Source: Betaproteobacteria bacterium (GTDB lineage: Bacteria > Pseudomonadota > Gammaproteobacteria > Burkholderiales > Usitatibacteraceae). From it: a DNA stretch of 64,000 nt. Positions 17,039-25,979 of the stretch are shown here, piece by piece. The stretch lies in the NCBI GenBank assembly GCA_025362135.1, contig JANYHZ010000020.1:38013-102012 (forward strand). Direction: 5' to 3'. The position numbers were made by a program, and so were the translations under genes. Within the stretch, counting starts at the first letter, position 1, and the number at the start of each line of letters is the position of its first letter. The notes beneath the pieces are model-generated. The model was not told where the DNA came from, searched no databases, and saw only the letters and a list, made by a program, of their open reading frames with translations.

Positions 17039-18210
17039 TGGAACATTATTTCGCTCCGTGTCCGCGCGGCCTCTCTGGCGTACTCGCCGATGAGCTCAAC
17101 GGCTTGGGTGCCGTCACGGTTCATGCGCAGGAGGCCGGGGTGGCTTTTGATGGCGACAAAGCACTCGGCTATCTGGCCAACCTGCATTCGCGCATGGCCA
17201 GCCGTGTTCTGCAGCGTGTGGCGCACTTTCCGTACGAGAACGAACAACAAATTTACGATGCTGCCGCGATGCAGGCGTGGCCGAGCTGGTTTGATGTTTC
17301 CCGCACAATCAAAGTTGAAATCAACGCCCATCGCTGCCCACTCAAAAGTCTCGACTTCATCACGTTGCGAATCAAGGACGCTGTCTGCGATAAATTCCGG
17401 GAACAGGTGGGCTCGCGGCCAAACGTTGATGCGAGAGAGCCGGACATCCGCATCCATGTGTTTCTCGATGCCACGCACGCGAGCCTCTATCTCGATTTAT
17501 CCGGAGAGCCCTTGTTTAAACGTGGCGTGCGTGACCATACCGGCGAGGCACCGCTGAAGAAAAATCTGGCCGCAGGCATCATTAAATTAAGCGGGTGGCA
17601 GCCCGGCGAGGCGTTTCTCGATCCCATGTGTGGCAGCGGCACATTTCTGATCGAGGCGGCTGAAATAGCCCTGGACATTGCGCCCGGACTATCGGGCGGA
17701 AAATTGCGCGATTTTGCACTCACCAAACTGAAGAATTTCGACAAACCAATGTGGGAGGCTCAAGTTTCGGCAGCGAGGCAACGAATCAAGCCCGGCACGC
17801 TATTGCCGATTTTTGGCACCGACAAATACGGCTACGCCGTTACCGATGCGCGCGAGAATCTCGCGGCGAATGGATTGCTCGATTTCGTGCACCTGAAGCA
17901 GGTGAGTATCCTTGAGGTCGCGGCACCCGCGTCCAGCGGGGTGCTGGTCACGAATCCGCCTTATGGTGAGCGCCTCGGCGACATCACCGATCTTGCCGAT
18001 CTTTATCCGAAACTTGGCGACTGGTTGAAGCAGAAATTCGCAGGATGGCGCGCCTATTTTTTCACCGGCGACCCACAACTGGCCAAGGGCGTCCGCTTGT
18101 CGGCGAGCAAACGAACGCCGCTATTCAACGGCAAGATTGAATGCCGGTTATTTGAATACAAAATAATCGCAGGCAGCAACCGCAAGGTGCCATCGGCTAG
18201 TGGTGAATGA
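17038..18210 (+). CDS. rlmL: THUMP-domain RNA methyltransferase, RlmL N-terminal type
   Basis: 390 residues. An N-terminal ferredoxin-like/THUMP region (to about residue 165) is followed by a Rossmann methyltransferase domain with FLDPMCGSGTFLIEAAEIAL and the catalytic VTNPPYGERLGD. This corresponds to the RlmL half of E. coli RlmKL, which makes m2G2445 in 23S rRNA. The RlmK half is absent, as is common outside the gammaproteobacteria. The start codon overlaps the hemJ stop (TGATG). Its 3' end overlaps the convergent AraC-type gene by 14 bp. Confidence 0.88.
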   Translation: MEHYFAPCPRGLSGVLADELNGLGAVTVHAQEAGVAFDGDKALGYLANLHSRMASRVLQRVAHFPYENEQQIYDAAAMQAWPSWFDVSRTIKVEINAHRCPLKSLDFITLRIKDAVCDKFREQVGSRPNVDAREPDIRIHVFLDATHASLYLDLSGEPLFKRGVRDHTGEAPLKKNLAAGIIKLSGWQPGEAFLDPMCGSGTFLIEAAEIALDIAPGLSGGKLRDFALTKLKNFDKPMWEAQVSAARQRIKPGTLLPIFGTDKYGYAVTDARENLAANGLLDFVHLKQVSILEVAAPASSGVLVTNPPYGERLGDITDLADLYPKLGDWLKQKFAGWRAYFFTGDPQLAKGVRLSASKRTPLFNGKIECRLFEYKIIAGSNRKVPSASGE

Positions 18211-18973
18211 TGAGCCGTTCGCGTTGGCGAAACAGAAACTCTGGCGCGATTCCCATCATCGCCCGAACGCTTCGCGACAAGTGAGCGGAATCGGCAAACC
18301 CGGCCGATAGTGCGGCCGTCGTCAATGAGTCGCCGGCGATGGCGAGATCCAAAGCGCGCCGCATTTTCAGCCAGAGTACATAACGACGCACCGGCACCCC
18401 CACCACTTTTTTGAACAAGTGGGCAAAACGCGAGGGGGATAGATGCACCCGCGCCGACAGTGCTTCGATGCTTTCATATGCGTGAGGCGAATCCCGCAAG
18501 AAAGCCAATGCGGAATTGATGCGGGCATCCACGTAGGCGGGTTGGCTGTCCTGAAGTTGCGCAAAACCGAAAATGCGGGCGAGCAATTCGTCAGCCTCCT
18601 CGCGTGTAGTGTCGAATTCGTAGAGTGTAATCAACTCGCCACGACCGGCCCGATTACAGGCAAAGGCACGCGGTACGTTTTCGAACTGTTCCAGCGCCCG
18701 CTGAAAACTTCTGCTTTCTGGTTCCCAGTACAAAGCAGCAATGCTCGATGATGCCAAGTCGGTGGCGTATTCAACTTCCGATGGCAGGTAGATGACCTGA
18801 TTTTCGAGCACCTCGCCCGACCCCAGGGTCACGCGCAATGTTCCCTCGCGGGCAATAAGCCAGGTGGCTGCGTGGTTGCGGTGTGGGGAGGTCTTTGTGC
18901 TTGGTCCAAGGTAGAGAAATCTCTCCGGCCACGCGTAGATATGGATTTTTGCGTCGATGCTGTTCATGACCAC
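18197..18973 (-). CDS. AraC-family transcriptional regulator
   Basis: 258 residues. The N-terminal half looks like a cupin sensing domain (REGTLRVTLGSGEVLENQVI). The C-terminal half has two helix-turn-helix units: VHLSPSRFAHLFKKVVGVPV and LTTAALSAGFADSAHLSRSV, followed by MMGIAPEFLFRQ. It is a DNA-binding regulator with unknown ligand. Three phased 15-bp iterons lie just upstream (18990-19046), between it and the divergent 38-residue peptide gene. They are the natural candidate operator. Confidence 0.88.
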   Translation of the reverse strand: MVMNSIDAKIHIYAWPERFLYLGPSTKTSPHRNHAATWLIAREGTLRVTLGSGEVLENQVIYLPSEVEYATDLASSSIAALYWEPESRSFQRALEQFENVPRAFACNRAGRGELITLYEFDTTREEADELLARIFGFAQLQDSQPAYVDARINSALAFLRDSPHAYESIEALSARVHLSPSRFAHLFKKVVGVPVRRYVLWLKMRRALDLAIAGDSLTTAALSAGFADSAHLSRSVRAMMGIAPEFLFRQRERLIIHH

Positions 18974-18989
18974 GCCATCATCCGGGAAC

Positions 18990-19046
18990 AGCAGGTTTAT
19001 TCAAGTGAATAGCCAGTTTATTCAACAACACAGCAGGTTTCTACAA
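18990..19046 (+). promoter_or_regulatory. three 15-bp iterons at 21-bp spacing
   Basis: AGCAGGTTTATTCAA (18990-19004), AGCCAGTTTATTCAA (19011-19025) and AGCAGGTTTCTACAA (19032-19046) are direct repeats beginning exactly 21 bp apart, two helical turns. They sit between the divergent AraC-type gene and the small peptide gene. A -10-like TACTGT follows at 19070-19075. The arrangement fits a regulator array activating the peptide gene and possibly controlling araC itself. Confidence 0.7.
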
Positions 19047-19109
19047 GAAATCGGTCGCCTCGGCTCCGATACTGTCTATGCGTTCAACAACCTTTGAAAG
19101 GAGCGCACC

Positions 19110-19226
19110 ATGAAACGCATTTTTGACAGGTCAAAAACACAAGGCACAGCACTTGCGGTCGTGTTGATAATTTTGGTGATGGGTAGCGGAGTGTCTTTGC
19201 TCCACGCATTCGTCCAGATGGCGTAG
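19110..19226 (+). CDS. 38-residue single-span membrane peptide
   Basis: A frame of 38 codons: MKRIFDRSKTQGTALAVVLI, then ILVMGSGVSLLHAFVQMA. A strong ribosome-binding site AAAGGAG lies 5-11 bp before the ATG. A basic N-terminus and one hydrophobic helix predict insertion in the inner membrane. It is divergent from the AraC-type regulator, and three iterons stand in its promoter, so it is probably that regulator's target. It ends 11 bp before the convergent pilU stop. No homologue is recognised. Confidence 0.6.
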   Translation: MKRIFDRSKTQGTALAVVLIILVMGSGVSLLHAFVQMA

Positions 19227-19237
19227 CACCCTAACGG

Positions 19238-20377
19238 CTATTTGACGATCTCCAGGTGTTCAAGTCCGGAAGCCAAGTCTTTCTCCTTGGCATTCTTGCC
19301 GTTCAATTTGATATTAAGCCTTAGGTCGTTGAGCGAATCAGCATTGCGCAATGCGTCTTCATAAGAAATGAAGTCGCCCTCATAAAGATCGAACAATGCT
19401 TGATCAAAGGTCTGCATGCCGATCTCGCGAGAGCGTTTCATTACTTCCTTGATCTCGTGCACTTCGCCCTTGAAGATCAAATCCTGGATGAGAGGCGAAT
19501 TAAGCAGAATCTCGATTGCCGCAACCCGGCCTTTGCCTTCTTTCTTGGGAATCAGGCGCTGGGATACGAATGATTTCAGATTCAAGGACAAGTCCATCAG
19601 CAACTGATGACGCCGTTCTTCAGGGAAAAAGTTGATGATGCGATCCAGCGCCTGATTGGTCGAATTCGCATGCAAGGTGGACATGCAGAGGTGCCCGGTT
19701 TCGGCAAACGCGATTGCGTAATCCATGGTTTCGCGATCACGAATCTCACCGATCAGGATTACATCCGGTGCCTGGCGCAACGTATTTTTCAATGCAGCGA
19801 ACCAGTTATCGGTATCGACCCCGATCTCTCGCTGGGTGATGACGCAATTTTTGTGTTCGTGAACGTATTCAACCGGATCTTCTATCGTGATGATGTGGCC
19901 GTAACTGTTCTCGTTGCGATAGCCAATCATCGCCGCGAGCGTGGTCGATTTGCCGGACCCGGTTCCGCCGACCAAAATCACCAATCCGCGCTTGGTCATC
20001 ACCACGTCCTTCAGTACGGGTGGTAAGTTCAAGTCTTCCATTTTCGGGATGGCGGTCGTGATCGTCCGCAGCACCATGCCGACGCGACCCATTTGCATGA
20101 ATGCATTTACACGGTAGCGACCGATACCCGCTGGCGCGATGGCGAAGTTGCACTCTTTCGTTGCTTCAAATTCCGCAGCCTGCTTGTCGGTCATGACTGA
20201 TCGGGCAATCTCACCTGTATGAACCGGTGAAAGACTCTGCGGCGTTACCGGCGTCATCTTGCCGTCGATTTTCATTGCCGCAGGGAAGCCCGCCGTGATG
20301 AACAAATCCGACGCGTTCTTTGCGAGCATCGCACGCAGCAGTTGATGGACAAATTTTAGGGCCTCTTCTCGTTCCAT
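19238..20377 (-). CDS. pilU: PilU, type IV pilus retraction ATPase accessory
   Basis: 379 residues, a PilT-like secretion ATPase. Walker A is ILVGGTGSGKSTTLAAMIG, the Asp box IITIEDPVEYVHEHK, and Walker B VILIGEIRDRETM; the His box contains ETGHLCMSTLHANS. The C-terminal extension ending GLEHLEIVK and the place after pilT identify it as PilU rather than PilT. It works with PilT to depolymerise pili. It is in one unit with pilT (106-bp gap). Confidence 0.93.
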   Translation of the reverse strand: MEREEALKFVHQLLRAMLAKNASDLFITAGFPAAMKIDGKMTPVTPQSLSPVHTGEIARSVMTDKQAAEFEATKECNFAIAPAGIGRYRVNAFMQMGRVGMVLRTITTAIPKMEDLNLPPVLKDVVMTKRGLVILVGGTGSGKSTTLAAMIGYRNENSYGHIITIEDPVEYVHEHKNCVITQREIGVDTDNWFAALKNTLRQAPDVILIGEIRDRETMDYAIAFAETGHLCMSTLHANSTNQALDRIINFFPEERRHQLLMDLSLNLKSFVSQRLIPKKEGKGRVAAIEILLNSPLIQDLIFKGEVHEIKEVMKRSREIGMQTFDQALFDLYEGDFISYEDALRNADSLNDLRLNIKLNGKNAKEKDLASGLEHLEIVK

Positions 20378-20483
20378 AGTTCACCTTACCTTAAGAATAC
20401 ATGGGCCGCAAAGCCGACGGCATCTAATTGAAAAGCAAGGCGCACGGCCCTGTTTCCGATGACGATTGAGAAGAGTACGCGCG

Positions 20484-21524
20484 TCAAGTGAAATTATCCT
20501 TGTTGGCGGCCTTGTTGCGTGCCTCGGCGATGCTAATGACATTGCGCTTCACCAATTCTGAAAGATTTTGGTCCATTGTTTGCATACCGATTCCCGCGCC
20601 AGTTTGAATCGCCGAATACATCTGAGCCACTTTCGCTTCGCGAATCAGGTTTCGGATTGCCGGTGTGCCAATCATGATTTCGTGCGCTGCAGCGCGTCCG
20701 GTACCGTCTTTGGTCTTGCAGAGTGTCTGTGAGATCACCGCACGCAGGGACTCAGACAACATCGCACGGATCATTTCTTTTTCCGCTGCGGGGAACACGT
20801 CAATTATCCGGTCGACCGTTTTCGCTGCTGAACTCGTGTGTAACGTGCCGAATACCAGATGGCCCGTTTCCGCAGCCGTCATCGCGAGCCGGATCGTCTC
20901 AAGGTCGCGCATTTCGCCTACCAGAATAATGTCCGGATCTTCCCGCAATGCAGATCTAAGCGCGTTGGCGAATGACAATGTGTGCGGCCCCACTTCGCGC
21001 TGATTGATCAGACATTTTTTTGATTCATGGACAAATTCGATCGGGTCTTCCACGGTCAATATGTGGCCAAACTCGTTTTCGTTGATGCTGTTCACCATCG
21101 CCGCCAGCGTGGTGGACTTGCCGGATCCGGTCGGCCCGGTGACTAGCACCATGCCGCGGGGCTGGTTGGCGATCTCGGCAAAAATCTTCGGCGCATTCAA
21201 ATCCTCCAGGGAGAGGATTTTGGAGGGGATGGTACGCATCACCGCACCTGCGCCGCGCTGGTGATTGAATGCATTGACGCGAAAGCGGGCAAGATTTGGG
21301 ATTTCGAAAGAAAAATCGCACTCCAGATTTTCCTCATATTGTTTGCGCTGCCCGTCATTCATGATGTCATAAATCATTCCATGAACATCATCGTGGGCCA
21401 GCGCCGGAACGTTGATACGGCGCACATCGCCGTGAACACGAATCATCGGCGGCAAGCCCGCAGAAAGGTGCAGATCGGAGGCTTTGTTTTTGACACCAAA
21501 GGCGAGGAGTTCGGCAATTTCCAT
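20484..21524 (-). CDS. pilT: PilT, type IV pilus retraction ATPase
   Basis: 346 residues (family about 345). The N-terminal PAS-like domain begins MEIAELLAFGVKNKASDLHL. Walker A is VLVTGPTGSGKSTTLAAMVN, the Asp box ILTVEDPIEFVHESK, and Walker B IILVGEMRDLETI; the His box is TGHLVFGTLHTSSA. The AIRNLIREAK motif needed for retraction is present. It drives pilus retraction, hence twitching and DNA uptake. It is divergent from yggS, 151 bp away. Confidence 0.96.
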   Translation of the reverse strand: MEIAELLAFGVKNKASDLHLSAGLPPMIRVHGDVRRINVPALAHDDVHGMIYDIMNDGQRKQYEENLECDFSFEIPNLARFRVNAFNHQRGAGAVMRTIPSKILSLEDLNAPKIFAEIANQPRGMVLVTGPTGSGKSTTLAAMVNSINENEFGHILTVEDPIEFVHESKKCLINQREVGPHTLSFANALRSALREDPDIILVGEMRDLETIRLAMTAAETGHLVFGTLHTSSAAKTVDRIIDVFPAAEKEMIRAMLSESLRAVISQTLCKTKDGTGRAAAHEIMIGTPAIRNLIREAKVAQMYSAIQTGAGIGMQTMDQNLSELVKRNVISIAEARNKAANKDNFT

Positions 21525-21675
21525 TTATACTTTTCCCTCTTTTTTCAGCTTGATAGGCGGTCAACACAAATTTGGTGATCGTCGCCTTGGGCAAGCGCAT
21601 GCATTTTCCGACCCATCGAATGGCCCGTCTGTTTAACCGCGATGCGGCTTTCAAACGCCTGATTGCCAAGAGATT

Positions 21676-22368
21676 ATGTCCCCAATCGAATCGAACTTGC
21701 AACACATCCGCAGCCAGATGAATGACGCCATCGCTGCACGGCCGTTGGCGTCTCGAACGCCGGTTGCGTTGATTGCGGTGTCCAAGACCAGGCTGGCGAA
21801 GGACGTGCGCGACGCGTTTGCTGCGGGCCAGCGAGAGTTCGGCGAAAACTACCTGCAGGAAGCCGCGACGAAAATTGATGCCCTCGGCGATTTGAGCGCG
21901 CGCGGTATCGTCTGGCATTTCATCGGGCCGTTGCAAAGCAACAAGCTCAAAATGATTGCGGCAAATTTCGATTGGGTACATGGTATTGACCGTCTCAAGT
22001 CCGCCGCCGCGTTGTCTCGTCACCGTGCGGGCCACGAAGCGTTGAACGTCTGTATACAGGTAAATGTGAGCGCGGAGACGAGCAAAAGTGGAGTCGCTCC
22101 GGAAGCGGCGCTGGCGCTGGCAATGCAGGTTTCCCAACTGCCCAACATAAAACTGCGCGGCCTGATGACGATCATTGAGCATACCGTCGACGAAACAACC
22201 CAACGCGCGCAATTTCGTAACATGCGTACACTGTTCGAGTCGATACAAAGGGACGGAATGGACGTGGATACGCTTTCCATGGGTATGTCGGAGGATTTTG
22301 TTGTCGCCATTGCCGAAGGCGCGACGATGGTGCGAATAGGCAGCGCAATTTTTGGGACTCGGGGATGA
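21676..22368 (+). CDS. yggS: YggS/PLPBP pyridoxal-phosphate homeostasis protein
   Basis: 230 residues, a type III PLP-barrel protein. The PLP lysine is in VALIAVSKTRLAKDV, followed by QREFGENYLQEAATK. The strand signatures WHFIGPLQSNKLK and LSMGMSEDFVVAIAEGATMV complete the barrel. It has no known enzymatic activity and buffers PLP supply and amino-acid metabolism. It heads the yggS-proC-yggT-GTPase run and overlaps proC by 4 bp (ATGA). Confidence 0.93.
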   Translation: MSPIESNLQHIRSQMNDAIAARPLASRTPVALIAVSKTRLAKDVRDAFAAGQREFGENYLQEAATKIDALGDLSARGIVWHFIGPLQSNKLKMIAANFDWVHGIDRLKSAAALSRHRAGHEALNVCIQVNVSAETSKSGVAPEAALALAMQVSQLPNIKLRGLMTIIEHTVDETTQRAQFRNMRTLFESIQRDGMDVDTLSMGMSEDFVVAIAEGATMVRIGSAIFGTRG

Positions 22369-23222
22369 AGATACTTTTTCTTGGTGGCGGGAATATGGCC
22401 CAGGCGATGCTTACGGGGCTGATTGCACAAAAAACCCCGCCGGGAAACATCTGTGTGGTTGAACCTCTGCAAGGAGCGCGCGATGCGGTTTCCCAGCTGG
22501 GCGTCGACGCATTTTCATCGCTCACGACCAATTTGCTGGGTTGTGATGCCATTGTCCTCGCGGTAAAACCGCAGATGATGAAAGAGGCAATCGCACCGCT
22601 CGCCGATGAGCTTGACGGCCAGGTCGTCATCAGTATTGCGGCCGGGGTGAACACATCCACTCTCGGTTTCTGGTTGGGCGGTGGCGTGAGCCCTTACGCC
22701 AATGTGGTCCGCGCCATGCCTAACACGCCGGCGCTAATTCGTGCGGGTATCACCGGCTTGTATGCGGCCGCCGCGGTAAGCGAAGCCGGACGTCAAATTG
22801 CCAACGTACTAATGGGTGCCGTTGGCAAGACCGTCTGGTTCGACGATGAGGCAATGCTTGATGCGGTTACGGCGGTTTCCGGCAGTGGGCCCGCCTACGT
22901 GTTTTATTTCATCGAGGCGCTCGAGCAGGCGGCGCTCGAGTTGGGCTTTGACAGCGACGGCGCACGTTTATTTGCGAATCAAACTTTTCTGGGCGGCGCG
23001 CAACTCGCGGTCTCCACCAACGAGTCGCCCAGTGCATTGCGCGCCCGCGTCACCTCAAAGCGTGGCACGACGGAATGCGCAATCGAGACCTTTGAGAAGC
23101 ACGCACTTAAACAAGCGATTATCGAAGGTGTCAAAGCCGCATGCACCCGCTCACGCGAACTCGGCAGGGAACTGAGTGCGTCATCCGCCTTGCCCGTTGG
23201 CCTTGCAGGAGGCCCGGTTTGA
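22365..23222 (+). CDS. proC: ProC, pyrroline-5-carboxylate reductase
   Basis: 285 residues. The N-terminal Rossmann motif is MKILFLGGGNMAQAMLTGLI, followed by AIVLAVKPQMM. The C-terminal dimerisation domain has the P5CR signature region with VTAVSGSGPAYVFYFIEALE and LRARVTSKRGTTECAIETFE (most homologues have a SPGGTT core where this has SKRGTT). It performs the last step of proline synthesis; proA is elsewhere in the window. It overlaps yggS and yggT at both ends. Confidence 0.94.
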   Translation: MKILFLGGGNMAQAMLTGLIAQKTPPGNICVVEPLQGARDAVSQLGVDAFSSLTTNLLGCDAIVLAVKPQMMKEAIAPLADELDGQVVISIAAGVNTSTLGFWLGGGVSPYANVVRAMPNTPALIRAGITGLYAAAAVSEAGRQIANVLMGAVGKTVWFDDEAMLDAVTAVSGSGPAYVFYFIEALEQAALELGFDSDGARLFANQTFLGGAQLAVSTNESPSALRARVTSKRGTTECAIETFEKHALKQAIIEGVKAACTRSRELGRELSASSALPVGLAGGPV

Positions 23223-23821
23223 TGACCCAGGCGCTGATATTTGTCATCGAAACCATCATCAATCTTTTTGTGCTCGCCGTATTGACGCGCTTCTATGCGC
23301 AGGCGCTGTGTGCACCATTTCGCGCCAGGGCCGGCAACCCGATCGTCGATTTTGTCGTGGCGCTGACCGATTTTGCGGTGAAACCGATGCGCAAGATCGT
23401 ACCCGGCATCCTGGGATTGGATTTCGCCTCACTGCTGATCGCATGGTTCGCGGAAGTTGTTTTGCTGCTCGTAAAGGCCGCAATCGTTGTCCCGACGGCC
23501 TTCTTGCATGCCGGGGTGTGGCCCGCCGTGGCGCTGCTCGCGATGGTCAGTATTTTGAAACTCTCAATCTACCTGTTGATTGGCGTAGTGATTGTGCAGG
23601 CGATTTTGTCCTGGGTAAGCCCGTACCATCCGGCGCGCCCTTTTTTCGATGCGTTGGTGGCACCGTTTCTCAGACCATTCCAACGCATCATTCCGTTGAT
23701 TGGCGGCGTGGATTTGTCCCCGTTTGCGCTACTAATCGTGCTGCAGGTCGTGTTGATGGTGCCAGTCGCCTACTTCGAGAAATCGGCTGGGGTCTTGCTA
23801 TGGCTTACGACTGGAGGATAA
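23222..23821 (+). CDS. yggT: YggT-family membrane protein
   Basis: 199 residues with two YggT repeats. Each repeat has a membrane helix followed by a Pro-rich hairpin: RFYAQALCAPFRARAGNPIV and ILSWVSPYHPARPFFDALVA, with PFLRPFQRIIPLIGGVDLSP in the second. The family has roles linked to cell-division and osmotic phenotypes, but its biochemical activity is unknown. The ATG at 23222 overlaps the proC stop (TGATG); upstream in-frame codons belong to proC. Confidence 0.88.
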   Translation: MTQALIFVIETIINLFVLAVLTRFYAQALCAPFRARAGNPIVDFVVALTDFAVKPMRKIVPGILGLDFASLLIAWFAEVVLLLVKAAIVVPTAFLHAGVWPAVALLAMVSILKLSIYLLIGVVIVQAILSWVSPYHPARPFFDALVAPFLRPFQRIIPLIGGVDLSPFALLIVLQVVLMVPVAYFEKSAGVLLWLTTGG

Positions 23822-23827
23822 TGCGCC

Positions 23828-25939
23828 ATGGACTTTAACGCCAATATCAACTCACGTTTCGAGAGCGAAATTGAACGCTACAACACGTGGCGCGAGAACC
23901 TGTCACGCTCGGTACACGAATACCACAGCTGGCTGGAGCGCACCAACCAGCTCGACGTACAACAGTCGATTCGTTTTTACGATTTGCTCGAGGCACTCAA
24001 TCGCGGCAGGCTGACGCTCGCGTTTCTCGCCGAATTCTCGCGCGGCAAGTCTGAGCTGATCAACGCGCTGTTTTTTTCGAGTTTCGAAGAACGGCTACTG
24101 CCATCCGATGTGGGCCGTACAACGATGTGCCCGACGGAGATCTTTCACGACCCGAACGAAGAGCCGTATCTGAAATTGTTGTCGATCGAGACCCGCTACC
24201 GGGATGAATCCATTTCCCAGCTCAAGAACATGCCTGTGGAGTGGTCCAAGATTCGCCTCAACATCGACAGCGCCAAAGAAATGAAACAGGCGCTGTCCGC
24301 ACTTGCCGATACCAAGCGGGTATATGCGCTTGATGCGCGCATGATGGGTCTGATCCCGATGTTTGACGATTCAGGGCAAGGCCCGAGCGAGGACGACATC
24401 GTCGAGGTGCCGGCCTGGCGCTATGCCGTTGTCAACTACCCGCACCCGTTACTTACAAATGGCCTGGCCATCCTCGACACACCCGGGTTAAACGCGCTTG
24501 GCCTTGAGCCCGAGCTGACGCTTTCGACTATTCCCAACGCACACGCAGTATTGTTCCTGCTGGGTATCGACACCGGCGTGACCAAGAGTGATCTTGAAAT
24601 TTGGGACCGTTATGTGAAGACCGGCGCGCCCGCCAAGATTGCCGTTCTGAACAAGATCGATCTCATGTGGGATGAGCTCAAAACCGAGCCGGAGATCAAA
24701 GCTGGCATGGAACGCATGATGGAAACCACCTGCGAGCAATTGGGGCTGCCGCCGGAGCAAGTGTTCGCGCTATCGGCGCAGAAGGCTTTGGTGGGCAGGA
24801 TCAAGGGTGACGACGAGATGGTGGAGCGCTCCGGCATCAAGCGCCTGGAGACTTACCTCGCCAACGAGATTATTCCGATCAAGCGGCAGTTGCTGGCGAA
24901 ATCAGTGACGAGCGAAATCGGTACGATGATGGTGAGCAGTCATCGCAGCTGCACGCAAAAGCTTGAATCCAATCGCACGCAGTTGACTGAACTGGCGCAG
25001 CTTCAAGGCAAAAGCCGGGAAGTAACGGTGAAGCTCTGGCAGCGGATCAGTCAGGAAAAGGATGCGTACAACGCGGCCCTGACAGAGTACAAAGTTCAGC
25101 GCGCGTCGTTTAACCAGAAGCGCAATGCCTTGCTGGATTTGTTCAATCCGACCAAGCTCGACGTACTGTGTGCACGCAGCTTGCAGGCGATGAATGATTC
25201 ATGGACAACGCCCGGGCTTACGCGCGGAATGCGCGAATTGATTCGGCTCATTCAAGAGGACTTCAAAGCGGTATGCCTCTCTGGCGAGGATATTCTGCGT
25301 CTGATGGAAGGCGTTTACAACACCTTCCAGCAACGATTCAAATTCGAAAAAATGGATTTCCCGCCGCTTGATCTTGAGGGTCCGCGCGCGCAACTGCAAA
25401 TCCTGATCAGCGAGACCGAAGCATTCTGCAGGGATCCGGTCAACATTGTCATGACCGAGAAGCGCTACATGGTGCGGCGGTTTTGGCGCATGCTGGTTGA
25501 TTCGGCGCGTCGGATTTTCAATGGTGCCCGCACCGATCTTGACCGATGGCTCACTGCCGTCCCGCTGCCATTGGAAACGCAGATCCGGGATCACAAAGCC
25601 CAACTGCAGGCGCGGCTGGATTCCCTGGCGAAGATCAACGACCGCGGTGGCGCAATAGATGAAGAGGTTGCGACACTGCAAAAGCAACGGCAGGGTCTGG
25701 AGGGCCAGATTGCCATGATTACCCAGCTAATTTTGCAGGTTCGCGATATTGGCCCCTCGCCTGATCTTGCTGCGAAAATACCTGTAGCCGTCGCCGTGAA
25801 AACCGATCCGGATATGCTAAAAACACAGAGACTGCCGACTGTGCAGACGGATTCTGAAATGACCAAGCGGCTCCCGTCCAAAGAAACCCCCATCGAATTT
25901 CTCACGACGCAGAAACTGAACCTGAACGCGAAACCCTGA
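23828..25939 (+). CDS. bacterial dynamin-like GTPase
   Basis: 703 residues. The GTPase domain has G1 at 68-75 (AEFSRGKS), G2 around TT98-99 (GRTTMCPTEI), G3 at 217-220 (LDTPGLNALG) and G4 at 275-278 (NKID). A long helical region with coiled-coil character follows (about 310-660), then a disordered tail with TQRLPT and TKRLPS repeats. G1 starts with Ala where canonical P-loops have Gly, and Glu follows the GKS where Thr is usual. Such proteins remodel or protect membranes. It follows yggT by 6 bp, in the place other bacteria keep a DUF167 gene. Confidence 0.88.
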   Translation: MDFNANINSRFESEIERYNTWRENLSRSVHEYHSWLERTNQLDVQQSIRFYDLLEALNRGRLTLAFLAEFSRGKSELINALFFSSFEERLLPSDVGRTTMCPTEIFHDPNEEPYLKLLSIETRYRDESISQLKNMPVEWSKIRLNIDSAKEMKQALSALADTKRVYALDARMMGLIPMFDDSGQGPSEDDIVEVPAWRYAVVNYPHPLLTNGLAILDTPGLNALGLEPELTLSTIPNAHAVLFLLGIDTGVTKSDLEIWDRYVKTGAPAKIAVLNKIDLMWDELKTEPEIKAGMERMMETTCEQLGLPPEQVFALSAQKALVGRIKGDDEMVERSGIKRLETYLANEIIPIKRQLLAKSVTSEIGTMMVSSHRSCTQKLESNRTQLTELAQLQGKSREVTVKLWQRISQEKDAYNAALTEYKVQRASFNQKRNALLDLFNPTKLDVLCARSLQAMNDSWTTPGLTRGMRELIRLIQEDFKAVCLSGEDILRLMEGVYNTFQQRFKFEKMDFPPLDLEGPRAQLQILISETEAFCRDPVNIVMTEKRYMVRRFWRMLVDSARRIFNGARTDLDRWLTAVPLPLETQIRDHKAQLQARLDSLAKINDRGGAIDEEVATLQKQRQGLEGQIAMITQLILQVRDIGPSPDLAAKIPVAVAVKTDPDMLKTQRLPTVQTDSEMTKRLPSKETPIEFLTTQKLNLNAKP

Positions 25940-25979
25940 CCGGCGCGGTGCGGCACGCACTGCAGTGAGCCGCTACATT

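Noticed and set aside
18990-19046. Possible CRISPR-like repeats
   Set aside because: Only three 15-bp repeats with 6-bp spacers and no cas genes; the fixed 21-bp phase fits operator iterons.
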